5,839 nt of DNA from NCBI GenBank assembly GCA_014382685.1, contig JACNJG010000111.1, forward strand, positions 10,207 through 16,045, read 5' to 3'. The position numbers were made by a program, and so were the translations under genes. The DNA is from Candidatus Cloacimonadota bacterium. Its GTDB lineage: Bacteria; Cloacimonadota; Cloacimonadia; JGIOTU-2. This document shows positions 1-5,776 of this stretch, one piece after another. Under the pieces are notes generated by a model that was given only the letters and a program-made list of their open reading frames with translations, was not told the origin of the DNA and did not search any database. How positions within the stretch are numbered: the first letter of the stretch is position 1; each line of letters opens with the position of its first letter.

Positions 1-15
1 TATCAGTGTCCTCAT
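1..15 (-). CDS. Possible start of a further minus-strand gene (partial, first five codons)
   Basis: An ATG at 15-13 is followed by codons for M-R-T-L-I before the left edge cuts the frame. It is preceded by AAAGGAGGG, with AGGAGG at 26-21 and a 5-base spacer, the best ribosome site in the window together with that of the Spy-like gene. Five codons allow no statement of function. The gap to the comEC stop is 56 bases and contains two inverted repeats. The competing reading is that a plus-strand gene ends here: TAA at 15-17 or TAG at 34-36 would both be followed by the plus-oriented terminator. The ribosome site favours the minus-strand start and the terminator favours the plus-strand end, so confidence is moderate. 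Confidence 0.5.
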
Positions 16-19
16 AATT

Positions 20-28
20 CCCTCCTTT
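20..28 (-). promoter_or_regulatory. Strong Shine-Dalgarno site for the partial left-edge gene
   Basis: On the minus strand the sequence reads AAAGGAGGG followed by AATT and ATG. It contains AGGAGG, the anti-16S core, at a good distance (5 bases) from the ATG at 15. It is the main evidence that a gene starts at the left edge. Confidence 0.55.
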
Positions 29-42
29 ACTCTTAGTAGAGT
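29..42. repeat. Short inverted repeat next to the GC-rich hairpin
   Basis: ACTCT (29-33) and AGAGT (38-42) form a perfect 5-bp stem with a 4-base loop. It directly abuts the GC-rich hairpin at 43-65 with no base between them. On the minus strand it ends immediately before the AAAGGAGGG ribosome site. A stem this short can arise by chance; only its position makes it worth recording. Confidence 0.35.
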
Positions 43-73
43 CGAGCCGCTTCCCCGGCGGCTCGTTTTTTTT
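43..73 (+). terminator. Rho-independent terminator reading in the plus direction
   Basis: CGAGCCGC (43-50) pairs perfectly with GCGGCTCG (58-65) around a 7-base loop, and eight T follow at 66-73. This is a textbook intrinsic terminator for plus-strand transcription. Read on the minus strand, the same hairpin follows the comEC stop (TAA at 74-72) but has an A-run before it and no U-run after it. It would therefore be a poor terminator for comEC unless the hairpin acts with Rho or protects the 3' end. It would stop either a convergent plus-strand gene lying mostly left of the window or antisense transcription entering comEC. Confidence 0.8.
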
Positions 74-2453
74 ATATATCACAATCAATAACTTCCCTTT
101 CAGAAAGAATTGTTTTGATCTTTAGAGTATTACCTCCATACAAAAAAATTACTGCTCCATCTTGATCTGTACGGAATAATTCATCTGTAGAACTATCTAA
201 CCTCGCAATGATTTCTTCATCGGGATGATCATACCTGTTCTTTGTCCCAACAGAAATTACAGCATATTCCGGTGAAACATATTCCAAAAAATCAAGAGTT
301 GAAGAACTATTGCTGCCATGATGTCCAACTTTTAAAAGATCCGAATCAAGTTTATCTCCCCAATTTTCAACAAGAATTGCTTCAACTTCCTTCTCAGCAT
401 CTCCGGTGAAAAGCACAGAAAAGTCACCGTATTCAATTTTTATCACGATTGAATAATTATTCACGTTTGTCTCGTTCTTATATTCATAAGTGGGATGAAA
501 AATTTTCAGGTTGATTTGCTCAAACTCCTCAAAGACAAGTGAGGTATCGGCATAGATAATTTCTATATCATTATCATCAATAAATGTTAGAACATTATCA
601 TAAAGCTGGGATTCATAATCACATCTCGGAAGCAGTACTTTATCAATTTTGAGATTGTTCATTACGGCCTGAGCGCCTCCGATATGATCTGCATGAGGAT
701 GGGTAAGGATAAGAAGGTCTATCTCCTTAATTCCACGGGCTTTAAAGTAGGGAACAACAACCAGTTCTCCATAATCCCTTCGCATAGTTTTGTCACCTGT
801 ATCGATGAGTATTGTTTTACGATCTGGCGTGCGGACAACTATTGCATCACCCTGACCTACATCGAGGACTGTGATCTCAAGATTTCTTTCCAGTAATAAT
901 CCGGGAACAATGAGAATTGCTGCGGTCAAAATTGAAAATGAAAGAAATTTATATAGTTTTGTCTTTGGATTGTCTGTATTTTTCCAAAGTAAGATCAAAA
1001 TAGTCAATACTGCATATAGTGCAATGACTTGAGAATCATTCAGATAAAGAAAATCGAAAAGGAGAATTCTGTGTAACGCAACAAAGCGGGAAATCGCAAA
1101 AACGATAAAAAGCAATAGCTTATTTGCGGCAACATAAATGGCACATATTGCAGAAATCGGAAACAATATTGAAAAAATGGAAAGGGGAAGCACAAGTGAA
1201 ATAAGGGGGATCGCTATCACATTTGCAATTATTCCACCCAGCGCAAGTGTGTGGAAATAATGAATTGTAAGCGGTGCAAGAACTATCTGAACCATCAAAC
1301 TCAATAGTACAAGATTCAACAGCCAGAAGATTTTTGGATGATTTTTCCGAAGCGGATTTAATTTTTGAGAGAGATACTGAAAGATAACAAGAATGGCAAA
1401 GACCGATATAAAGGAAAGCTGAAATCCGATGCTGAATAGCTGCAGGGGATTGATCACAAGAATTATAAAAGCGGCGGCAAAAAGAATATTTATTGTGCTG
1501 ATCCTTCTTTGCAATATTTTCGCCAATAGCACTAAGCTGATCATAATCACTGCTCGCTGAACAGAAGGCACTGCATGAGCAAGCAACATATAATAGAGGA
1601 GAAGAATAATTGTGAGAATTCTCGCAGCATTACGATTTCTTAATACTATTTGGAAGATCGTCAGAAAGATGAGTGCGATCACACCAGTGTGCAAACCGCT
1701 GACAGCAAGTATGTGTGACAATCCAGATGAAGCAAAATCCTGTCTTAATTGCAATGGCAGAGAACTCTTTTCACCAAGCAGGATCGCTTTCAGGAAGCCG
1801 GAATATTTTGATGGATAAAATCTGTCGATTCGGGCTCTTATCCAATTTCTGGGCACAACAATGAGAAAATAATAAAGGTTTTTTGATTCCTTTGTGATCG
1901 CATAATCAGATTTATAAAGGTACGAAATCCCGTGAATATTATTGTTCTCAAGGTATTCACGATAATTAAAACTGTAGGGATTGTTGCTCTTTAATGGCCG
2001 AAAGATCGTTCCATTATAACAAATGTGATCTCCATAATAGGGAGCAGTGTCATTATATGTATCTTTTATTGTGAGACGAATATTACCCAGCACAGGAATG
2101 CCTTCGAGCTTGGTAAGCTTGACTATACAGGAGATCTTATCAGATGAAACCTCAGGTTCTTCAATAATTTGTCCCTCGATCTGAACCTTCTCAATGCCGA
2201 GATGATCAATGAAATGTGCAATATGATGTTCCGGCTGAAGCTGACCGATCTGAAATCTGAACATCCCAAAAAGAATAAGCAAAATGACGACCAGAATGAG
2301 TGGTCGCTTTTTACGAATGAGAAGAAATATTGCAGCAAAAAGGAGTGCAATTGCAATGTGTAGAATTGGAAGCTGGAAGAATGAACCCAGAAGTAATCCT
2401 GCAATAAAGCACGCAGTGATGGGAATAAAAGGATGGTTGAATATCTTCCTCAT
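72..2453 (-). CDS. comEC: ComEC/Rec2 family DNA internalization protein
   Basis: Inner-membrane channel that passes single-stranded DNA into the cytoplasm during natural transformation. At 793 residues it has the usual full-length three-part form. Hydrophobic segments at about 10-66 lead into a soluble DUF4131-type region (about 70-190) with the typical NPYSFNYREYL at 158-168. The polytopic Competence domain spans about 220-490, with ILAVSGLH at 248-255, PSVQRA at 296-301 and the NPLQLFSIGFQLSF stretch at 335-348. A metallo-beta-lactamase domain follows a last hydrophobic segment (503-520): DVGQGDA 531-537, DTG 551-553, THPHADH 584-590, NNYS 665-668, GDAE 684-687, KVGHHGS 708-714 and YDHP 741-744. 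All metal-site motifs are intact; in this family the domain is thought to degrade the non-transported strand. The ATG at 2453 is the only plausible start: no in-frame ATG, GTG or TTG lies between it and the dxr stop. The ribosome site is weak (GGGG 6 bases upstream, or AAGGA about 16 upstream). It lies 22 bases after dxr, probably in the same transcript. No comEA or pilus gene is visible nearby. Confidence 0.95.
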   Translation of the reverse strand: MRKIFNHPFIPITACFIAGLLLGSFFQLPILHIAIALLFAAIFLLIRKKRPLILVVILLILFGMFRFQIGQLQPEHHIAHFIDHLGIEKVQIEGQIIEEPEVSSDKISCIVKLTKLEGIPVLGNIRLTIKDTYNDTAPYYGDHICYNGTIFRPLKSNNPYSFNYREYLENNNIHGISYLYKSDYAITKESKNLYYFLIVVPRNWIRARIDRFYPSKYSGFLKAILLGEKSSLPLQLRQDFASSGLSHILAVSGLHTGVIALIFLTIFQIVLRNRNAARILTIILLLYYMLLAHAVPSVQRAVIMISLVLLAKILQRRISTINILFAAAFIILVINPLQLFSIGFQLSFISVFAILVIFQYLSQKLNPLRKNHPKIFWLLNLVLLSLMVQIVLAPLTIHYFHTLALGGIIANVIAIPLISLVLPLSIFSILFPISAICAIYVAANKLLLFIVFAISRFVALHRILLFDFLYLNDSQVIALYAVLTILILLWKNTDNPKTKLYKFLSFSILTAAILIVPGLLLERNLEITVLDVGQGDAIVVRTPDRKTILIDTGDKTMRRDYGELVVVPYFKARGIKEIDLLILTHPHADHIGGAQAVMNNLKIDKVLLPRCDYESQLYDNVLTFIDDNDIEIIYADTSLVFEEFEQINLKIFHPTYEYKNETNVNNYSIVIKIEYGDFSVLFTGDAEKEVEAILVENWGDKLDSDLLKVGHHGSNSSSTLDFLEYVSPEYAVISVGTKNRYDHPDEEIIARLDSSTDELFRTDQDGAVIFLYGGNTLKIKTILSEREVIDCDI

Positions 2454-2475
2454 AATGTGCCCCGTATGATCCTTT

Positions 2476-3606
2476 TTAGTAGTTTGTATAAACTTTTTCT
2501 TTTATTTCTTTGTCTTTCCCAATAATTGTTTCGAGATCAGGTTCGTGAATATTCGGTACAGAAAGTTCCCTCTCAATGATTTTTGTAATCTCAATAAAGG
2601 AAATTTTTTCTTGCAGGAAGAGAGTTACTGCAGCTTCGTTAGCAGCGTTGAAAATCGTAGGCATTATACCGCCATTCTTTCCAACTTCAAAAGCCATGCG
2701 TAGCAGAGGGAATTTCTCAAAATTAGGTTTATAAAAAGTAAGCTCATGGATTTGTGCCAGATCTGTGTATTGAGCTGTTGCACCAAGCCGGTTTGGATAA
2801 CTCAGTGCATACTGGATCGGGATCTTCATATCTGGGGAACTAAGCTGTGAAATGATAGAACCATCTATATACTCAACCATCGAATGGATAACGGATTGAG
2901 GATGAATGAGCACGTCTATTTCGTCAAAAGATACATCGAAGAGATAGTGTGCTTCGATAACTTCCAGCCCTTTGTTCGCCATAGTCGCAGAATCGACAGT
3001 TATCTTATCTCCCATCGCCCAGGTAGGATGCTGAAGTGCATCTTTTAGTGTGATATTCTTAAATGCTTCAATCTTTAGATTCGAAAAAGGACCGCCCGAC
3101 GCAGTGAGTATTATTCTGTGTACCTGAGATATGTCCTGCGCTCCTTCAAGACACTGCATGATAGCGCTGTGTTCGCTGTCAACAGGAATGATTTTACAAT
3201 GATTTTCTCTGGCAAGTTCAGAAATGATATCACCAGCCATGACGAGTGACTCTTTATTTGCAAGTGCTATATTGTGACCTGTTTTCAATCCTGCAACAGT
3301 ATATTTCAACCCTGCAGAACCGACAACTGCATTCAGCATGATATCATAATCAATTTCTTCTAAAAGAGATAAAAGCGTATCCTCTCCCTTATGAATATTA
3401 TTTGCATGTCCGGTTCTATCTACACCATTTTCTCCGGTGATCACAAAATGATCTATTGGAACTTCATTAGCATAATTGAGAAGTTCATTAACTCTATTAT
3501 GAGCAGATGCAAGAACGATCTTAAATTCGTTGGGATGTCTTTTAACAACTTCGATGGTTGACTGTCCGATAGAGCCGGTTGAGCCGAGTAATACGATTTT
3601 TTTCAT
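2476..3606 (-). CDS. dxr: 1-deoxy-D-xylulose 5-phosphate reductoisomerase
   Basis: Cytosolic NADPH- and divalent-metal-dependent enzyme that converts DXP to 2-C-methyl-D-erythritol 4-phosphate, the first committed step of the MEP isoprenoid pathway and the fosmidomycin target. The 376 residues match the family length. The N-terminal NADPH fold starts with LLGSTGSIGQST (6-17), and ANKES is at 116-120. The metal ligands are D143, E145 and E215, within PVDSEH (141-146) and NKGLEVIEAH (211-220). Substrate-site residues S170 (in TASGGPF), H193 and W196 (HPTW), S206, N211 and K212 line up with S186, H209, W212, S222, N227 and K228 of the E. coli enzyme at a constant offset of 16. IHPQSVIHSM (234-243) and FNAANEAAV (319-327) complete the pattern, followed by the C-terminal helical domain. 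The start ATG lies 3 bases after the cdsA stop, with AGGA 6 bases upstream inside cdsA. The neighbours fit: its product feeds the isoprenoids that UppS polymerises. Confidence 0.98.
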   Translation of the reverse strand: MKKIVLLGSTGSIGQSTIEVVKRHPNEFKIVLASAHNRVNELLNYANEVPIDHFVITGENGVDRTGHANNIHKGEDTLLSLLEEIDYDIMLNAVVGSAGLKYTVAGLKTGHNIALANKESLVMAGDIISELARENHCKIIPVDSEHSAIMQCLEGAQDISQVHRIILTASGGPFSNLKIEAFKNITLKDALQHPTWAMGDKITVDSATMANKGLEVIEAHYLFDVSFDEIDVLIHPQSVIHSMVEYIDGSIISQLSSPDMKIPIQYALSYPNRLGATAQYTDLAQIHELTFYKPNFEKFPLLRMAFEVGKNGGIMPTIFNAANEAAVTLFLQEKISFIEITKIIERELSVPNIHEPDLETIIGKDKEIKEKVYTNY

Positions 3607-3609
3607 AAT

Positions 3610-4428
3610 TTATCCTATAAAAGTAAAATAGAAATACAAAAAAGGTGCACTTATCAATAAACTATCGAATCTATCGAGAATGCCGCCATGACCCGGAATA
3701 AGATTGGATGAATCCTTCACGCCGAAATCCCGTTTTAGGTTTGATTCGACCAGATCTCCCAACTGCCCGAGAAATCCTACAATGAAGCCATACGCCACAA
3801 TGTCTTTCCATGAATGGAGTACGAAATATCCAAATATGAGATGCACAAGCTGGTTAAGCAGATATGCACCGACAAAAGCAGTGATCATGCCTGCAACGAA
3901 TCCCTCGATGGATTTACTCTTGCTGGAACGAAAGATATTTCTATGCTTACCGAATCTGACGCCAAGAAAATATGCTGCTGAGTCTGTTAGCCAGATGCAT
4001 CCATAAAGTATGATGAGGAGAAATTTTCCATTCGCGAGGGTCCGAATAATATAGAGAAAAGACAGCAGCAGGGGAATGTAGATCAGTGCAAACATGCTGT
4101 AGGATATTTTTTCAACTGCGTGCTGTTCTCTGTTTGCAAATACATCCCATGCAAGGAACAAAAAGAGGAACAGAACAAATAAAGGCACGATGTATGTGAG
4201 TCCGAAGAAAAAGATCGACCACGTGATTAGCAGTCCGCAAATAATGAGGACAGGTAGAAGGAGTTTCACCTCTTTACGATCACGGGCGAGGAGGTAGAAC
4301 TCACGAATGCCAAGTATGGTGACAAGGGAGAGCAGTATCTGAAGTGCATATCCGCCAAACCAGGCACAGACCAGCATAAGAGGTCCATAGATCATTGAAC
4401 TTAAAATGCGAACAGCCACAGTTTTCAT
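3610..4428 (-). CDS. cdsA: Phosphatidate cytidylyltransferase (CDP-diacylglycerol synthase)
   Basis: Integral membrane enzyme that condenses phosphatidic acid with CTP to give CDP-diacylglycerol and pyrophosphate, the branch-point precursor of all phosphatidyl phospholipids. The 272 residues fit the bacterial family. About eight hydrophobic segments are visible, at roughly 8-45, 57-96, 112-130, 134-157, 176-203 and 209-225, plus a C-terminal one at 256-271. The CDP-alcohol synthase signature occupies 229-255 and is complete: S229, K232-R233, K238-D239, P245, H247-G248-G249, D252-R253 and D255. WLTDSAAYFLG (146-156) supplies the upstream conserved aspartate D149. The polar loop before EG (175-176) reads SSKSKSI where SPKKT/S is usual, a deviation noted in the findings. 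The start ATG at 4428 is 5 bases after the uppS stop, with GGAGGAG 10 bases upstream. It sits between uppS and dxr, as in many bacteria. Confidence 0.97.
   Translation of the reverse strand: MKTVAVRILSSMIYGPLMLVCAWFGGYALQILLSLVTILGIREFYLLARDRKEVKLLLPVLIICGLLITWSIFFFGLTYIVPLFVLFLFLFLAWDVFANREQHAVEKISYSMFALIYIPLLLSFLYIIRTLANGKFLLIILYGCIWLTDSAAYFLGVRFGKHRNIFRSSKSKSIEGFVAGMITAFVGAYLLNQLVHLIFGYFVLHSWKDIVAYGFIVGFLGQLGDLVESNLKRDFGVKDSSNLIPGHGGILDRFDSLLISAPFLYFYFTFIG
3613..3617 (-). promoter_or_regulatory. dxr ribosome binding site inside the end of cdsA
   Basis: TAGGA lies in the last codons (Ile, Gly) of cdsA, and its AGGA core is 6 bases before the dxr ATG at 3606. Because the cdsA stop falls between this site and the ATG, ribosomes finishing cdsA can feed dxr, which suggests translational coupling. 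Confidence 0.65.
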
Positions 4429-4433
4429 AAGCT

Positions 4434-5153
4434 TTACACTCCTCCAAATCGGCGTGAACGTCTCTGGAAATCAATAATTGCCTTCAGGAATTCTTTCGGA
4501 GAAAAATCAGGCCAGAGCGTGTCTGTAAAGTACATTTCAGAATAAGCGATCTGCCAGATTAGGTAATTGCTGATCCTCATCTCTCCGCCTGTACGGATAA
4601 GCAGATCTGGGTCGGGAACATCTTTTGTATATAAATAGCGTTGAAAATCTTCCAAAGTTATTGATTTTATATTCTCTTTGAGTAGTGTATTTATACCTTC
4701 GACAATTTCCAGTCTGCCCCCATAGTTTACTGCCACCAGCAGATGAAGTCCCGTATTGTTCTTTGTCATTTCATAGGAGCTGTCCATTTTCTTGGCAAGT
4801 GAGCCAGAGATGCCCTCTCGTGAGCCGATGAATTTGATGATCACGTTGTTTTCATGTAGTTCTCTTATCTCTTTCATGAGTGTATTTTCAATAAGAGTAA
4901 GCACTGCTCTTGGTTCGTTATTCGGGCGTTTCCAGTTTTCGGTTGAAAAGGCGTATATCGTAAGATAGTTCAGCCCGATCTCACCGCAAACTTGTACGAT
5001 CCTTTTTAAAGCTCTTGTGCCCTCGAAATGCCCCTTTATGCGAGGTAGATTTTTTGATTTTGCCCATCTGCCATTGCCATCCATAATAATTGCTATGTGC
5101 TGGGGCAGGAGATTTTTTTTAAGTTCAAGAATAAGTTCGGATTTTGATTTCAT
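4434..5153 (-). CDS. uppS: Isoprenyl transferase, probable undecaprenyl diphosphate synthase
   Basis: Cytosolic, membrane-associated cis-prenyltransferase that extends farnesyl diphosphate with isopentenyl diphosphate to C55, the lipid carrier for peptidoglycan and other wall polymers. The 239 residues match the family. HIAIIMDGNGRWA (19-31) holds the catalytic D25 and the R29 phosphate contact. Then follow H42, FSTENWKRP (69-77) with N73, W74 and R76, VNYGGR (142-147), DLLIRTGGE (183-191), RISN (193-196) and WQIAYSEMYF (200-209) with E206. The RRFGG tail is at 234-238. All residues known to matter in the E. coli enzyme are present; chain length cannot be proven from sequence. The ATG at 5153 is the only reasonable start because an in-frame TAA lies at 5171-5169 with no other start codon between. 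There is no Shine-Dalgarno in front of it. As first gene of the uppS-cdsA-dxr-comEC group it probably carries the promoter. Confidence 0.97.
   Translation of the reverse strand: MKSKSELILELKKNLLPQHIAIIMDGNGRWAKSKNLPRIKGHFEGTRALKRIVQVCGEIGLNYLTIYAFSTENWKRPNNEPRAVLTLIENTLMKEIRELHENNVIIKFIGSREGISGSLAKKMDSSYEMTKNNTGLHLLVAVNYGGRLEIVEGINTLLKENIKSITLEDFQRYLYTKDVPDPDLLIRTGGEMRISNYLIWQIAYSEMYFTDTLWPDFSPKEFLKAIIDFQRRSRRFGGV
4439..4445 (-). promoter_or_regulatory. cdsA ribosome binding site inside the end of uppS
   Basis: GGAGGAG encodes the two C-terminal glycines of UppS and the first base of its last codon, and ends 10 bases before the cdsA ATG. The bases specifying the conserved RRFGG tail of UppS thus also serve as the Shine-Dalgarno of the next gene. 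This is a sign of tight translational coupling. Confidence 0.7.
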
Positions 5154-5163
5154 AACAAAGATT

Positions 5164-5193
5164 ATTGTTTATAAATGGATTTATCTCTGTCAA
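5164..5193 (-). promoter_or_regulatory. Candidate sigma70-type promoter for the uppS group
   Basis: On the minus strand a perfect TTGACA (5193-5188) is followed after 18 bases by AACAAT (5169-5164), which matches four of six bases of TATAAT. A start site about 7 bases further would fall near 5157, leaving only a few bases before the uppS ATG at 5153. This agrees with the missing ribosome site. The -10 element is weak, and other phyla use other promoter forms, so this remains tentative. Confidence 0.35.
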
Positions 5194-5217
5194 TAAATGC
5201 GTTTGTGAATATAAATG

Positions 5218-5247
5218 AAAAAAAGGGACACCAGTGTGATGTCCCTT
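5218..5247 (-). terminator. Rho-independent terminator of the Spy-like gene
   Basis: On the minus strand AAGGGACATCA pairs with TGGTGTCCCTT as an 11-bp stem containing one U-G wobble, closed by a three-base loop. The U-run continues through 5218 (seven T counting the two in the stem). The hairpin starts 15 bases after the stop codon at 5263. The strong stem and U-run indicate efficient termination, which separates this gene from uppS. Confidence 0.9.
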
Positions 5248-5262
5248 AATAAGAGAGAACGT

Positions 5263-5766
5263 TTACTTGCCCAACTTTTGATGCTTTGCGGGAGGACATT
5301 GAGGTTTCATTTTATGTAATGCCTTAATCATATTCTTCTGATCTTCTGTAAGAACAGAACTGATATTTTCTTTTACAGTAATAAGTTCCTTAGCAAGAGT
5401 TGCTTTTTTCAGATAGATTTGATCAATGACCTTACGGGCTTCTTTATAATTTTCATCTTCTAGGGCATTTTTCTCGTCGATCTGCAGTTTATTAATATCT
5501 GCTTTCAAATCGATTGCTACTTTGCGGGAATCATCCTGGAAACCATCGATCTTATCGATCTGGCCTTCAGTGAGTCCAAGTTCTTCTGCCATCCAGAAAG
5601 GAAATCCAATATGCTGTCCTTTTCCCTCGGGTCCCTGTTTCATAAAATGACCTTGCGGAATTTGTTGCTGAGCTTGTCCTCGAGAATGAGGATAGTTGGC
5701 ATCGTGAGCTAGCAACGGAGTTGCAAGCAGGGCTAAGATTGTGGTGAGTATCAGATATTTTTTCAT
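5263..5766 (-). CDS. Secreted Spy/CpxP-like LTxxQ-motif protein (probable periplasmic chaperone or metal-stress protein)
   Basis: A 167-residue protein with a signal peptide: MKK, a hydrophobic core (residues 4-19) and a likely cleavage after A20 or A23. The mature part begins with a flexible, Gln/Gly/His-rich stretch (about 21-57). A charged, helical region follows (about 58-153), carrying the paired motifs LTEGQ (65-69) and LTEDQ (139-143) that define the Spy/CpxP/CnrX-like family. Members of that family are periplasmic helical proteins acting as ATP-independent chaperones, stress-sensor antagonists or heavy-metal sensors. Which of these applies cannot be told here. The tail is Pro/Lys-rich with one cysteine (C157), and histidines flank both ends (21, 27, 40, 52, 151, 162), compatible with metal contact but not proof of it. 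The frame is open further upstream, but the ATG at 5766 is chosen because GGAGG lies 5 bases before it and the signal peptide begins there; the longer form would bury the signal peptide behind 14 polar residues. It is probably transcribed alone. No sensor kinase or sigma factor gene is in view. Confidence 0.85.
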   Translation of the reverse strand: MKKYLILTTILALLATPLLAHDANYPHSRGQAQQQIPQGHFMKQGPEGKGQHIGFPFWMAEELGLTEGQIDKIDGFQDDSRKVAIDLKADINKLQIDEKNALEDENYKEARKVIDQIYLKKATLAKELITVKENISSVLTEDQKNMIKALHKMKPQCPPAKHQKLGK

Positions 5767-5771
5767 GTGAA

Positions 5772-5776
5772 CCTCC
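5772..5776 (-). promoter_or_regulatory. Shine-Dalgarno deciding the start of the Spy-like gene
   Basis: GGAGG followed by TTCAC and then ATG (5766). An in-frame ATG at 5778 overlaps this site directly and has no comparable site of its own, so the downstream ATG is the likely start. Bases 5779-5839 upstream are AT-rich and must hold the promoter, but I see no convincing -35/-10 pair there. Confidence 0.8.

Noticed and set aside
684..896. Plus-strand open frame of 70 codons
   Set aside because: It lies opposite the intact metallo-beta-lactamase domain of comEC, has no recognisable domain and no ribosome site that I can see.
1612..1818. Plus-strand open frame of 68 codons
   Set aside because: Antisense to the conserved membrane core of ComEC; its apparent composition mirrors the opposite strand and it has no family resemblance.
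2123..2469. Three short open frames around the start of comEC (one minus, two plus)
   Set aside because: They overlap the N-terminal coding part of comEC in other frames, and none has a domain or its own regulatory signals.
3704..4006. Plus-strand open frame of 100 codons inside cdsA
   Set aside because: Antisense shadow of the cdsA signature region, which is clearly coding on the minus strand.
5154..5180. Bacteroidetes-type promoter (TTTG ... TAnnTTTG) before uppS
   Set aside because: A TTTG occurs next to the ATG, but the TA is one base off, the upstream TTG is too far away, and the start site would fall inside the coding region.
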